A stretch of DNA of 64,000 bases from the NCBI GenBank assembly GCA_043513815.1, contig CP121313.1, positions 2,356,001-2,420,000 of the forward strand, given 5' to 3'. The notes beneath the pieces were generated by a model, which did not search any database, was not told the origin of the DNA, and saw nothing but the letters and a program-made list of their open reading frames with translations. A program made the position numbers and the translations under genes. This DNA comes from JANQIO01 sp043513815 (GTDB lineage Bacteria > Pseudomonadota > Gammaproteobacteria > Pseudomonadales > Halieaceae). Positions 1 through 9,900 of this stretch are shown here, piece by piece. Positions within the stretch are counted from its first letter, which is position 1, and each line of letters opens with the position of its first letter.

Positions 1-938
1 GCGAAACTGTCAAGCCCAACCCAGGTATAGCCACCCTCGTCCATCGCATCGACAATGCTGTTAAACATGATTAGTCGGTCGGCCAGGGACGGCAAACTGG
101 GTGAATCTATCGCACGCTGGTGCCGGAACATTTCCGGCTGGCGAGCGTAGGCATAGCAGTTCAGGCGATCAGGCTCGAGCTCAACAATGCCTTTGAGCGT
201 ATGTTTAATGCTCTGCAGCGACTGACTGGGCAGCCCGTACAGCAAATCCATAGCGACCGTATCAAAGCCGGCGTCGCGAGCGTTGCGGAAAACGTCTTCC
301 AGCACGGCCAGGGAATTGGACTTGCCCAACGCCTTCTGGACAGCGGGATCCACGTCCCGAACCTCCAGTTTGATGGAGCGGAATCCCAATCCGCGCAGCA
401 TCTGCAGTTGCGATGCAGAGGAGCGCTGTGGATTGATCTCCATAGTCGTGTCAGTGCTGTCATCAATCTTGAAGCTCTGCTCCAGCAGGTCTGCAAGCCG
501 CAGCAGCTGGGGATCATTCAGGTAATTGGGCGTGCCGCCGCCGATGTAGAGCTGCGACAGCGTCGTGCCTTCGCCGATTCGCTCGGTGACCAATGCTAAC
601 TCTTGCTCCAGGGAGTCAAGGTAGCGATCAATCACCGCACTGTCGTGGGTGACCGTGGTGATGTGGTCACAGCTGAGACAGCGGGACTGGCAAAACGGTA
701 AATGAACATAGACCGCAGGCGGGCCGCCCTCCCGGGCGGCAGGCCCGGCGAGAATGTCCGCATAAGTAGATCCGTCGATGCGACTACCGACCTGAGGGTC
801 TAGCAGTCGCGGCAGATGGCTGCCTTCCGAGGCACCGATCAGCTGACCGGATCCGGAGCGCGAAGCCCCTGCAGAAGGGTTGGATTTTTTCTTGGTTAAT
901 GTACGCAAGTCATTATTTTTGGTGACTTTTGCGGCCAT
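1..938 (-). CDS. HemN-like radical SAM protein (coproporphyrinogen III dehydrogenase family), 3' end outside window
   Basis: Read on the minus strand from an ATG at 938 preceded by GAGGGGG; the gene runs off the left edge after 312 codons, so the C-terminus is unseen. The radical SAM motif CxxxCxxC is at residues 83-90 (CQSRCLSC), followed by a GGGTP motif and by HemN-like TIM-barrel sequence. HemN enzymes oxidise coproporphyrinogen III to protoporphyrinogen IX without oxygen, the tetrapyrrole supply route for bacteriochlorophyll, which fits its place downstream of puhE. Two oddities are visible. True HemN has a fourth cysteine two residues after the motif and here that position is His92. The usual N-terminal RYTSYP motif is also not seen. 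It could therefore be a divergent HemN or a HemW-type homologue; the family is secure, the reaction is not. Confidence 0.8.
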   Translation of the reverse strand, partial: MAAKVTKNNDLRTLTKKKSNPSAGASRSGSGQLIGASEGSHLPRLLDPQVGSRIDGSTYADILAGPAAREGGPPAVYVHLPFCQSRCLSCDHITTVTHDSAVIDRYLDSLEQELALVTERIGEGTTLSQLYIGGGTPNYLNDPQLLRLADLLEQSFKIDDSTDTTMEINPQRSSASQLQMLRGLGFRSIKLEVRDVDPAVQKALGKSNSLAVLEDVFRNARDAGFDTVAMDLLYGLPSQSLQSIKHTLKGIVELEPDRLNCYAYARQPEMFRHQRAIDSPSLPSLADRLIMFNSIVDAMDEGGYTWVGLDSF

Positions 939-1164
939 TTTTTGCCCCCTCGCCGACATCGGAGTATCGGCTTTGTGCGGCTGGCTTATACATTAACCTT
1001 CGAGCCGCGCCAGGGGCGCTGCCGCAATACGCGGCGAGAGGGTAACTCGTAGACCAGTCAAACGACTGCCATCCTTTATACGCCGGAATGCGAAAACGTA
1101 CAATGTCTAGCGTCCAATTTTTTGTACAACCATGTGTTACATCTCGCCCCAATTGTGCCCGGCT

Positions 1165-1971
1165 TCAGGCCAGCGGGCGGGTCGCGATGGACCCTTCTAT
1201 ATCCCCTTTTTCCTGCAGTAATGCATCAGGCATCGCCCACTGCCACAGCTTTGAATCCTGCACGGGCAACACCAGAAACCAGTGCTCCAGTACACCCAGA
1301 CTCAAAATCAATCCGACCACCGTATTACCGGTGGCGAGGAAGGGATCGCTGGCACCCAGTCCCCGATACAGGAACAGAACCGCAAAGCCGGTGCCCAGCA
1401 CCACCGAAAACGGAAACAGCAGGTTGATGCGGCGCTGCTTCATGTAAGTGGCCAGGTAACGCTGGCTGCGGGGCAGCCACTCCGCATGGAAGTTGGCCAC
1501 GCCGAGAAACAGGTTGAGCTTGGCGCTCCAGCGCATCAGCCACAGGGAGGCGCAGGTCATCGCCGCCACCTGGTTGGGGTGACCCGCCGTCAGTGCGACC
1601 GCCGACAGCACCACCACCACCACCATAAGCTCGTGGTACAGGCTGGTTTTCAGGGCCAGGCCAAACCGCGTCCAGCCCGCCGCATCCGGCGGACAGGGTC
1701 TGTTGCTGGGGCCGGTGACAAAGCCCATCAGGTAGCCCATTTCCAGCCAGCCCCACAACATCAACGCCTGCACGAAGGCCAGCAAAGCACCCGCTCGCGA
1801 GGTGTCTGCGGCGACACTTTCCAGGCTGAAAAGGGCAAAAAGGAACAAGACACTCGCCACCGCCATACTCCAGCGGTGGGTGTAAGTAGGCAGGTGGTTG
1901 AGCCACAGGATCAGACCCGTGGTAAACCACCATCCAAAAATGGTTGCGCCGGCTGCCAGCAGATAGTCCAC
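1165..1971 (-). CDS. puhE: PuhE, photosynthetic complex assembly protein 2
   Basis: Predicted 268-residue, mostly hydrophobic protein with about six to seven membrane spans. Sequence character and position (last of puhA-puhB-puhC-puhE) match the DUF3623 family, putative photosynthetic complex assembly protein 2, found only in bacteriochlorophyll-containing bacteria. It acts in the cytoplasmic membrane; in Rhodobacter puhE modulates reaction-centre assembly and bacteriochlorophyll levels. The start is GTG at 1971, with a GAGGT ribosome-binding site that overlaps the puhC stop, 9 bases upstream. No clear terminator was seen in the 226-base gap to the HemN-like gene; a GCGCC-AGG-GGCGC hairpin at 1007-1019 has no T run. 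Confidence 0.88.
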   Translation of the reverse strand: MDYLLAAGATIFGWWFTTGLILWLNHLPTYTHRWSMAVASVLFLFALFSLESVAADTSRAGALLAFVQALMLWGWLEMGYLMGFVTGPSNRPCPPDAAGWTRFGLALKTSLYHELMVVVVVLSAVALTAGHPNQVAAMTCASLWLMRWSAKLNLFLGVANFHAEWLPRSQRYLATYMKQRRINLLFPFSVVLGTGFAVLFLYRGLGASDPFLATGNTVVGLILSLGVLEHWFLVLPVQDSKLWQWAMPDALLQEKGDIEGSIATRPLA

Positions 1972-1980
1972 CGGCTTACC

Positions 1981-2430
1981 TCAGGACCCCGCCTGACTGG
2001 CGTCAAGCAATTCAGCGAATACACCGGCATTAGTGGAGCCGAAAGCATTCAGTACGATGGTACGACCGGTGGCCTCGTCACGAATGGTCAGTGCGCCGTC
2101 GCTGTGCCGGGCCAGCCTGAAGGGCTGTTCCGTGCCCGCCTCCCTGGCGCGACGTTCGCGGGTCATACTGCGCAGCACCCCACGCACAAAACTGCCATCA
2201 CCCGAGGGAAAGTCTGCCAGCAGTGCATCGTTGCGCGAGTCAAAGACTCGCACCGCACCGCCGGGGCCGTCTTCAAAGCGCAGCTCGGCACTGGTCACGA
2301 CATCGGTAGCATTCAATTGCGACTCGGCAAACCCTGACCAGCGCGCTACGCCGACGGTCAATACGACAAGCACGACGATAGCGCACAAGAGATGCGGGGC
2401 GTACTTGCTAATCAGTAGTCTGTTTTCCAT
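1981..2430 (-). CDS. puhC: PuhC, photosynthetic complex assembly protein
   Basis: Predicted 149-residue protein with one N-terminal membrane span (about residues 12-32) and a periplasmic domain containing the family pattern of a flavin- and porphyrin-free assembly factor. Rhodobacter PuhC is about 160 residues and has the same single-anchor layout; it is needed for normal reaction-centre and LH1 core assembly. ATG at 2430 is chosen because the open frame further upstream overlaps puhB and has no better start. It lies 32 bases after puhB and 9 bases before puhE, so it is part of the same transcript. Confidence 0.85.
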   Translation of the reverse strand: MENRLLISKYAPHLLCAIVVLVVLTVGVARWSGFAESQLNATDVVTSAELRFEDGPGGAVRVFDSRNDALLADFPSGDGSFVRGVLRSMTRERRAREAGTEQPFRLARHSDGALTIRDEATGRTIVLNAFGSTNAGVFAELLDASQAGS

Positions 2431-2462
2431 GGGCTCAAGCCTGCTTGCGTATAGGAATCGAC

Positions 2463-3098
2463 TCAGGTGGCGGACATTGCGCCACCGAAGGCGGGCTCGC
2501 GCTCCGCCACCGGCTGCACCGGACGCGCAGCCACGCCAACCACATCGGCCAACAGCGCGGCTGTCACCTCCGGGTTGGGCAGTCCACGCAGCATTGGCTT
2601 GACCCGGGCGTAGTGCCAGGGGCGCGCGTGGGGCCACAGTGCCATATATGAAATCCGGTCCCCTTCAGTCAGGGTCAGGCAGATGTCACCGTATTGGCCG
2701 TATTGCGCGATATCTGCCGACTCCAGTCGCTCTAGCGGAACATTGATCATCATGGGTATCGCGACACCAAACCTCAGCACCAGGCGCCTGTTGGTCAGCG
2801 TGTAGACCGTGGAACGGGCAAACAGCCAGGCCATACCCAACAGGATGCACAGCGCCGACAGGCCCAGAGCAAATGCCCAGCTGCTGGCGACCATGGCTTC
2901 TGGAAGGCTCGCGCCCGCCTGCAGTCGCGTGGACAGGTACCAGCCTGTCAGCAGCAGGAAATAAAGCGCCACACCACGCACGTGGAATACCCGGCGGGCC
3001 ATGGCCTGCCATTCAGGCTCACCCTGCCAGACAATGTACTCCCCTGCCGGAAGCTCCTCTGGCAACCCACGGATGGGTTCGTATTCGTACTCGTTCAT
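2463..3098 (-). CDS. puhB: PuhB, photosynthetic complex assembly protein
   Basis: Predicted 211-residue protein with two membrane spans (about residues 42-62 and 72-92) followed by a soluble PH-like domain. This matches PuhB, a dimeric membrane protein that helps assemble the reaction centre and, indirectly, the LH1 antenna. ATG at 3098 overlaps the puhA stop by four bases (ATGA), which indicates translational coupling to puhA. The C-terminal tail is rich in Ala, Pro and Glu. No odd features. Confidence 0.9.
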   Translation of the reverse strand: MNEYEYEPIRGLPEELPAGEYIVWQGEPEWQAMARRVFHVRGVALYFLLLTGWYLSTRLQAGASLPEAMVASSWAFALGLSALCILLGMAWLFARSTVYTLTNRRLVLRFGVAIPMMINVPLERLESADIAQYGQYGDICLTLTEGDRISYMALWPHARPWHYARVKPMLRGLPNPEVTAALLADVVGVAARPVQPVAEREPAFGGAMSAT

Positions 3099-3907
3099 AT
3101 CAGCGGCTCCATGCGTTCCGGCAGCGCATACAGGTAACCACCGCCGTAATAGGCCGTGATCTGGTCCTCTTCCTGCAGCGTGACCTGGTCGGGGCTTGAG
3201 GTCGTCGGCACGTCGGCAAAGTGCTTGCTGGTGATCGACTGCACCCGCACGCTGCCGTCGCGACCACTAATGCGCGAGAAATTGATGGGCAACAGCACCC
3301 GTTTGGCGGCGGGCGCGCTGCCAAACTCACCCGGTGCAGGCGCCGCAGGGGCACCGGCCACTTCCACTTCCAGGTAGCGCAACTGGGGCTCGCTGAGATC
3401 CATCCAGCAATCCACCACGGTGCCACCGACTTCGCCGTCTACCCCGTACACCGGCTGGCCGCGCGGATCAGGATCCTGCTCTGCCAGCGACCATTCGGGC
3501 AGTACCCGTAACGGCTGGATGCGAGGCTTGCCATCCACTGTAAGGTCCGGTTTCTGCGGACGTATGTTCCAGGAGCCCGCGCCCACGCCATCGCGCATCG
3601 GGTCACCGGTGGGCTCCAGCGGATAGCCGGGCGGACCCTTCTTCAGGGCCAGGTCGCGCTGTGGCTCAGGTTCAGAACGCGGCACTGTGCGAGTGCCCTG
3701 GCCGTGAGCCAGCTTGAACGTCTTCGGCGGCGGCATATCGGGCCAGCCGGCGAGACCGGGCTTGCTCTCGTCATACTGTTCCAGCGGATAGCCTTCGCGT
3801 TTGGTTTCGCGGTGAAGCCAGAAAATGAGGATGAAAAAGAACAGCCAGAACACATACAGCACCAGCTGTGCCACATCGATGTACTCGGTTATTGCGCCTG
3901 TTCCCAT
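3095..3907 (-). CDS. puhA: Photosynthetic reaction centre H subunit
   Basis: Predicted 270 residues; the family is usually about 255-260. One N-terminal membrane helix (about residues 11-31) begins after a short periplasmic tail (MGTGAITEYIDVAQ), followed by HRETKREGYPLE, the typical start of the cytoplasmic domain. The H subunit caps the L-M core and conducts protons to the QB site. AGGAGG lies six bases before the ATG at 3907, the strongest ribosome-binding site in this operon, consistent with a structural subunit needed in quantity. It lies 25 bases downstream of lhaA. The L, M and cytochrome subunits (puf) are not in this window. Confidence 0.97.
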   Translation of the reverse strand: MGTGAITEYIDVAQLVLYVFWLFFFILIFWLHRETKREGYPLEQYDESKPGLAGWPDMPPPKTFKLAHGQGTRTVPRSEPEPQRDLALKKGPPGYPLEPTGDPMRDGVGAGSWNIRPQKPDLTVDGKPRIQPLRVLPEWSLAEQDPDPRGQPVYGVDGEVGGTVVDCWMDLSEPQLRYLEVEVAGAPAAPAPGEFGSAPAAKRVLLPINFSRISGRDGSVRVQSITSKHFADVPTTSSPDQVTLQEEDQITAYYGGGYLYALPERMEPLI

Positions 3908-3932
3908 GGTGAACCTCCTGTATGGGTTCGGG

Positions 3933-5342
3933 TTATTGAGGAATATCGTTCATGTAGAAAGCGGGCCGCTCGATCAGCGGCTCGCCCTGTTGTCGCACCA
4001 GTGGCCCAATGACCACCAGTGCCAAAAAAAGCACCAGTATTTCCAGTTGGTAGACCGCGCCGTAGCCGGTCGCTGGGCTATTCAATGCCGGCCCCAGCGC
4101 GCCACCTTCGGCCCAGTGGGACACGCTGTCGCGCAGGCCCCCGCCGCTGGCAATGGCAATGCCTGTGGCGGTCGCCTGGACGGCGCCCCAGGCGCCCAGG
4201 GCTATGCCTGAATGACCGCCCTCGGCGAGATCCATGGCTGCCGTCAACGTGCCGATCGCAAAAGCACCGGAGCCGAAGCCGATGCCCGCAGTGCCGAGAC
4301 GGAACAGCAGACTGGAATCCAGCGGCGCCGCCAACATCACTGCGGCGAAGGCAAAAATGCCGATGACCGCGCCATTCCCGGCGAGGCGAATCGGGTCCCT
4401 GCCTTCGCTGAGCTGGCGTGAAGCCAGCGCAAACGCGGCCAGCATGCCGAGACTGAAAATGGCGGTCAGCCCCGTAGTCGCTGCCACTGACAAGCCGAGA
4501 ATCTGACCTCCGTAGGGCTCCAGCAGTATGTCCTGCATGGAGAATCCCAAAGAGCCAAGACCCACGGCGAGCAGCAGGCGAGGCGCTCGACCGTTAGCCC
4601 GGAGTTGTGCCCAGCTTTCCTGGAACCGCGGCCGCTGGCGGTCGTATGCCGTCAGCTGCGGGTTGCGCGATTCCTGCTTCCAAAGGGCAATGACGTTGAG
4701 CACCATGGTGACGACAGCGGCACCCTGCACCACCCGAATCAGGCGCACATAATCGAAATCCTGCAACAGCAGAGCAAAGGCCAGAGAACTGACAATCATT
4801 CCAACCAATAGCATCACATAGAGCAGCGCCACTACCCGCGGCCGTAGACGATCACTGGCCAGGTCAGTCGCCAGCGCCAGACCGGCGGTCTGCGTCGTAT
4901 GCAGGCCCGCTCCTACCAGCAGAAATGCCAGCGAGGAGGCGGCCATGCCGACCCAGACCGGCCCCGTATTCGGTTCGGTGAGGACAATCAGGGCAAACGG
5001 CATGATGGCCAGGCCACCAAACTGCGCCATGGTTCCCAGCCAGATATAGGGCACCCGGCGCCAACCCAGATGCGAGCGGTGATGGTCGGACCGGTGGCCG
5101 ATCAATGCACGCAAGGGCGCAAACAGCAGCGGCAGTGACACCATCAGCGACACCAGCCAGGCGGGTTGCGACAGTTCAATCACCATGACCCGGTTGAGCG
5201 TACCGCTCAGCAACACCACCGCCATGCCCACTGAGAACTGGAACAGCGAAAGGCGCAGGATGCGCCCCAGCGGCAGTTCACCGCTGGCTGCGTCCGCAAA
5301 GGGCAGCCAGCGTGGATCGAGGCGGGGGATGGAAAAATTCAC
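3933..5342 (-). CDS. lhaA: LhaA, PucC-family light-harvesting 1 assembly protein
   Basis: Predicted 469-residue, 12-span membrane protein of the PucC/LhaA branch of the major facilitator superfamily (BCD family). LhaA is required for LH1 assembly and is thought to deliver bacteriochlorophyll to the antenna. Conserved family stretches such as NRVMVIEL and LIGHRSDHHRSHLGWRR are visible. Its position between bchM and puhA is the classical one. The start is GTG at 5342, inside a GTGA overlap with the bchM stop. A second PucC-family gene lies at 16306-17667. Confidence 0.92.
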   Translation of the reverse strand: MNFSIPRLDPRWLPFADAASGELPLGRILRLSLFQFSVGMAVVLLSGTLNRVMVIELSQPAWLVSLMVSLPLLFAPLRALIGHRSDHHRSHLGWRRVPYIWLGTMAQFGGLAIMPFALIVLTEPNTGPVWVGMAASSLAFLLVGAGLHTTQTAGLALATDLASDRLRPRVVALLYVMLLVGMIVSSLAFALLLQDFDYVRLIRVVQGAAVVTMVLNVIALWKQESRNPQLTAYDRQRPRFQESWAQLRANGRAPRLLLAVGLGSLGFSMQDILLEPYGGQILGLSVAATTGLTAIFSLGMLAAFALASRQLSEGRDPIRLAGNGAVIGIFAFAAVMLAAPLDSSLLFRLGTAGIGFGSGAFAIGTLTAAMDLAEGGHSGIALGAWGAVQATATGIAIASGGGLRDSVSHWAEGGALGPALNSPATGYGAVYQLEILVLFLALVVIGPLVRQQGEPLIERPAFYMNDIPQ

Positions 5343-6037
5343 CGGGCCAGCAGCTCCATTGCCTGGGAGGTATAGAAACCGCTGCTGATACGACAGCCTC
5401 GGCCTGCCTGCCAGCCCCTGGCGCCCAGCTCGCAGGCAATGCGATCCTGCAAGGCCTGCTCAGCGACCGGCTGAATCGAGGGTGCCCGGTTACCGCGCGG
5501 GAACAGCCGACCTACCGTATGCATGGTCGCCAGCAGCGGCGTGCTCGGCGCGAAGGTAAACAGGACACTGCGGCCCGCGCGAGAGGTCATCTGCTCGAGG
5601 ACCCGCAGCACGTCATCAAGGTGGTAGTGAATGAGCGAGTCCATGGCCACGACATGATCGAAACTGCCGAGGTCCTCACTGGACATGTCGCCGACGCGAA
5701 ATTCGACGCGGCCGTGCAGCTCTGCAGGCAAGCGCTCAGACGCCAGTTCCACAAGGGTGGGCGACAGATCGGTCGCCACCACCTGGGCGCCACGCCTGGC
5801 CGCTTCCAGTGCAAACGCACCGGTACCGCAACCGGCGTCCAGTACACGCTGGCCCGACAGATCAGCGGGCAGCCAGTCCAGCAGTGTTGCGCGCATGCGG
5901 TCGCGACCCTCGCGCACGGTGCGGCGGATACGCCCCACCGGAGCGTCCGAGGTCAGTCGCTTCCAGGCCTCGACCGCGGTCTGGTCGAAGTAGGTCTTGA
6001 GCTCGGAGCGAGTCTGTTCGTAGCTCGATACGTTCAT
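5339..6037 (-). CDS. bchM: Magnesium protoporphyrin IX O-methyltransferase
   Basis: Predicted 232-residue SAM-dependent methyltransferase. It methylates the C13 propionate of Mg-protoporphyrin IX, giving the monomethyl ester that the AcsF cyclase uses. The SAM-binding motif VLDAGCGTGAFALEA and a following DHVVAMDSLIHY segment typical of BchM are present. ATG at 6037 overlaps the bchL stop (ATGA), and the 3' end overlaps lhaA (GTGA), so both junctions look translationally coupled. An open frame extends upstream to 6112, but that part lies within bchL and is not needed. Confidence 0.94.
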   Translation of the reverse strand: MNVSSYEQTRSELKTYFDQTAVEAWKRLTSDAPVGRIRRTVREGRDRMRATLLDWLPADLSGQRVLDAGCGTGAFALEAARRGAQVVATDLSPTLVELASERLPAELHGRVEFRVGDMSSEDLGSFDHVVAMDSLIHYHLDDVLRVLEQMTSRAGRSVLFTFAPSTPLLATMHTVGRLFPRGNRAPSIQPVAEQALQDRIACELGARGWQAGRGCRISSGFYTSQAMELLAR

Positions 6038-6945
6038 CAGTCGAATCCCAGGAAGTCGAACAGGTCGCGATCCTTCATGGGATTGACGTCCAGTTCGTCC
6101 ACGCCGTCCCACAGGTTCTGGGCAAGCTGCAGGTATTCCTGCTGGACCTCGGCCAATCCGTCGATCGCCTCCATCTCGAACAGCGTCGACTTTTTCAGTC
6201 GGCTACGCCGAATCACGTCAAGATCGGGGAAGTGGGCCAGCCGTTTCATTCCCACCGCATCGTTGAAGCGGTCGATTTCATCGGTGCCCGCACTGCGGTT
6301 GGCGATGACACCACCCAGTCGCACCGGGTAGTTCTTGGACTTGGCGCCGATGGCCGTGGCGATGCGATTCATCGCAAAAATGGAATCGAAGTCATTGGCG
6401 GTAACGACCAGGGCGCGATCGGCATGCTGAAGCGGAGAGGCAAAGCCCCCACACACCACGTCACCGAGCACGTCGAAAATCACCACGTCCGCGTCCTCCA
6501 GCAGGTGATGCTGCTTGAGCAACTTAACGGTCTGGCCCACCACGTAACCACCACAGCCGGTGCCAGCCGGCGGACCACCTGCCTCTACGCACATCACACC
6601 GTTGTAGCCCTCGTACATGTAGTCTTCCGGCTTCAGTTCCTCGGCGTGAAACTCCACCGACTCCAGTACGTCGATGACCGTCGGCATCAAGGCCTTGGTC
6701 AAGGTAAACGTCGAGTCGTGCTTGGGGTCGCAGCCAATCTGGATCACCCGCTTGCCGAGCTTGGAAAACGCCACGGAAAGATTTGATGAAGTGGTGCTCT
6801 TGCCGATGCCTCCCTTGCCGTAAACGGCGAACACCTTGGCCTTGTCAATGGCTGTATCGGGGTCCAGGTGAACTTGCAGGCTACCCTCTCCGTCGCCCTG
6901 TCCAGGGTCAATACTCTGGACGGGAATGTTGGTTAGTTGGTTCAA
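6037..6945 (-). CDS. bchL: Dark-operative protochlorophyllide reductase, iron-sulfur ATP-binding protein BchL
   Basis: Predicted 302-residue NifH-like protein. As a homodimer it hydrolyses ATP and passes electrons to the BchN-BchB component that reduces ring D of protochlorophyllide. The P-loop YGKGGIGKSTTSSN lies near residue 42. The two cysteines that bridge a [4Fe-4S] cluster between subunits are in CVEAGGPPAGTGCGG and GDVVCGGFASPL. The start appears to be TTG at 6945, overlapping the bchH stop (TTGA), an uncommon start codon for this operon. The protein is complete and has no damaged motif, in contrast to its partners BchN and BchB here. Confidence 0.95.
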   Translation of the reverse strand: MNQLTNIPVQSIDPGQGDGEGSLQVHLDPDTAIDKAKVFAVYGKGGIGKSTTSSNLSVAFSKLGKRVIQIGCDPKHDSTFTLTKALMPTVIDVLESVEFHAEELKPEDYMYEGYNGVMCVEAGGPPAGTGCGGYVVGQTVKLLKQHHLLEDADVVIFDVLGDVVCGGFASPLQHADRALVVTANDFDSIFAMNRIATAIGAKSKNYPVRLGGVIANRSAGTDEIDRFNDAVGMKRLAHFPDLDVIRRSRLKKSTLFEMEAIDGLAEVQQEYLQLAQNLWDGVDELDVNPMKDRDLFDFLGFD

Positions 6946-9900
6946 GCCGCTACCTCCGGGGATATGCCCTCAAGCCAGTCTTCGAGGTCTTCCCCGGCCT
7001 GCTTGAGTGCGTTCAATGTATTTTCGTCAGGATGCCAGTATTGGCGTTCGTGCGCCTCGAGCAGGCGATGCGCAACTTTGACCGAGGCAGAAGGATTGAG
7101 CTCCGCCAGGCGCTTGCGCATGTCCTCGTCGAGGATAAAAGTTTCTGAAAGGCGCTGGTAAACCCAGGGGGCGACCTGGCCCGTCGTCGCCGACCAGCCG
7201 ACCGTGTTGGTGACATGGGTCTCGATACTGCGCACGCCCTCGTAGCCGTGCTGCAGCATGCTCTCGTACCACTTGGGGTTGAGCATGCGCGAGCGAGTCT
7301 CCAGAGCAAGCTGTTCGGACAGCGTTCGCACCTTGCCTTTAGCCGTGGTCTGGTCGGAAATATAAACGGGCACTTCGCTGCCGCGGGAGCGCTGCACCGC
7401 ACGACTGATACCACCCAGGGTATCGAAGTAGTGATCCACAGTGGTGACGCCCAGCTCGACTGAATCGAGGTTCTGGTAAGCCAGGTCAACGCTACCGAGC
7501 ATGTCCTGCAGCAGTTCTGCCTGCTGGGCGGGCTTGCCGTCGCAGCCGTAGGCAAAGCACTTGCGCCGGGTATAGGCTTCGGCCAGTTCGTCTTCCTCTT
7601 CCCAGCGGGCACTGTCGACCAGCAGGTTGACGTTGGAGCCGTAGGCGCCTTCAGCGTTGCTGAAAACTCGCAGTGAAGCAGTTTCCAGGTCGCAGTCGTG
7701 CTGTGACTGGTAGGCCAGACTGTGCTTGCGCACGAAATTCTGTTCCGGGCTCTCCTCGGCCGAGGCCGCCAGCAATGCCGCCTCCGCAAGCATGCGAGTC
7801 TGCAAAGGCAGCAGGTCACGGAAAATTCCGGACAGGGTAATCACCACATCAATGCGCGGCCGACCCAAGGTTTCCAGTGGAATCAGCTGAGCCCCGCACA
7901 GCCGGCCGTAGCCGTCGCGGCGCGGCTCTGCACCCATCAGCGCCAATGCCTGGGCGATCGGCGCGCCTTCATTTTTCATGTTGTCGCTGCCCCACAGCAC
8001 CAGGGCAATGGATTCAGGCATGCCGTTGCCCTCCGCGTGATGACGCGCCAGCAGGCTCTCGGCCTGGGCCATGCCCTCACGCACCGCGTAAGCCGATGGC
8101 AGGCAGTAGGGATCGAATCCGTGGAGATTGCGACCGGTAGGCAGGACATCGGGGTTGCGCAGCAGGTCTCCGCCCGGCGCGGGTCGCACAAAACCGCCGT
8201 CGAGGGCGTGGAGGATAGCGGGCAATTCGTCATTGGTTGCCAACTGATCAGCTACGCCAGACAGGGATTGCAGGACATCGTCAGAGGCGCCTTCCGCCTT
8301 GAAGCTTTTACCGTCCAGCAGGGCTTCGAGCTGGGCGTCTTCCAGTTCCAGGGTGTGGCTGGCACGGGCTACCGAGCGCAGCAGCTCGCCGCGCTGTTCG
8401 CGCTGCAGAGGAGCGCCGATTTCGTGCAGGCCGAAGGGTATCAGGGTGTGCTCCAGTTCGATCAACTCGACGCGCAGGGCTTCGATGCAATCGGCGCTAG
8501 CGCGACTCCAGGTCGGTTCCAGCTCGGCCAGGTCCAGGGCGGCGGCCTGGGACTGCACCAGCGCGGCCTGTTGATCGCAGCCGTCGGCGTCATTTTCATC
8601 ACGGGTGCGCCAGTGACCAATGGACTCCTTTAGTTCCACCAGGCCGCGATAGAGCTCGGATTCCGTCACCGGCGGCGTCATATAGGTGATCAGGGTCGCA
8701 GCGGAGCGGCGCTTGGCCAGCAGGCCTTCAGAGGGATTGTTGGAGGCATAAAGATAGTAGTTCGGCAGGTCGCCTATGAGGCGGTCCGGCCAGCATTCGG
8801 CGGACATGCCGACCTGCTTGCCAGGCATGAATTCCAGTGCGCCGTGAGTGCCAAAGTGCAGCACCGCAGCGGCACCAAAGTCTTCTCGCAGGTAGCGGTA
8901 GAAGGCACTGAAGGCGTGGGTAGGCGCAAAGCCCTGCTCAAACAGCAGGCGCATCGGGTCCCCTTCCCAACCAAAGGCTGGCTGTACGCCCACCAGCACG
9001 TTGCCAAATTCTGCGCCCAGCACAAACAGCGAGCGGCCATCACTGAGCTGCTTGCCGGGAGCCGGGCCCCACTGGGCCTCGATCTCTTCGAGATGGGGTT
9101 CCCGCGCCAGGTGGTCATCGACGTCGATACGGGTATGCACATTGGCGTGCACGCCGTACTGGGTGGCATTGCCCTCGGTAATGGCTTCTCGCAAGGCGTC
9201 TACCGATTTCGGCAGGTTCACCGTATAGCCTTCCCGCGCCAGCATTTCGAGGGTGTTGTAGAGGGAACTGAATACTGACAGGTGCGCCGCAGTGCCGGTG
9301 TTGCCGGCGTTGGGCGGGAAGTTGAACAGCACGATCGCCAGCTTGCGCTCAGCGCGAGCCTTCTTGCGTAGTTCCACCAGTCGGGCGACACGCGCCACGA
9401 GAGTGTCTATGCGTTCGACATGAGGCGACATGTCTGCGGCGCCGTCCGCGGAGCGGCCGCCGAACACGATGGGCCCGGTGGCGCCTTCCAGTTCGGGAAT
9501 AGCCACCATCATGGTCGCCTCGATTGGCGTCAGGCCATGCTCTGAGTGCTGCCACTGGTCAACACTCTGGAATTCCAGTGACTGCGCGGAGATATAGGGC
9601 ACATCCAATCCGGCCAGCAGTTCCTCTGCCGCCTGGGCATCGTTGTAAGCCGGGCCGCCCACCAGTGAAAAACCGGTCAGGGACACGACGGCATCCACCG
9701 CGGTTGCGCCGTCCTTGATAAAAAAGCTCTCGACTGCGGGCCGTGCATCCAGTCCGCTGGCAAACGCCGGCACGACACTGAAACCCCGGGCCTCCAGCGC
9801 CTCGATCACCGCGTCGTAGTGCGCGGTGTTTCCCGCCAGGGCATAGGAGCGCATGATCAGCAGCCCTACCCGGCCGTTGTTGCCACGCTTGCGCGGCAGG

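Noticed and set aside
1007..1019. GCGCC-AGG-GGCGC hairpin downstream of puhE as a terminator
   Set aside because: Short stem and no T run on either strand.
974..1141. Two TGT...ACA pairs (974-992 and 1123-1141) near the HemN-like and puhE genes that look like PpsR boxes
   Set aside because: Both have 13, not 12, bases between the half-sites, so they do not fit the consensus seen perfectly at four other places.
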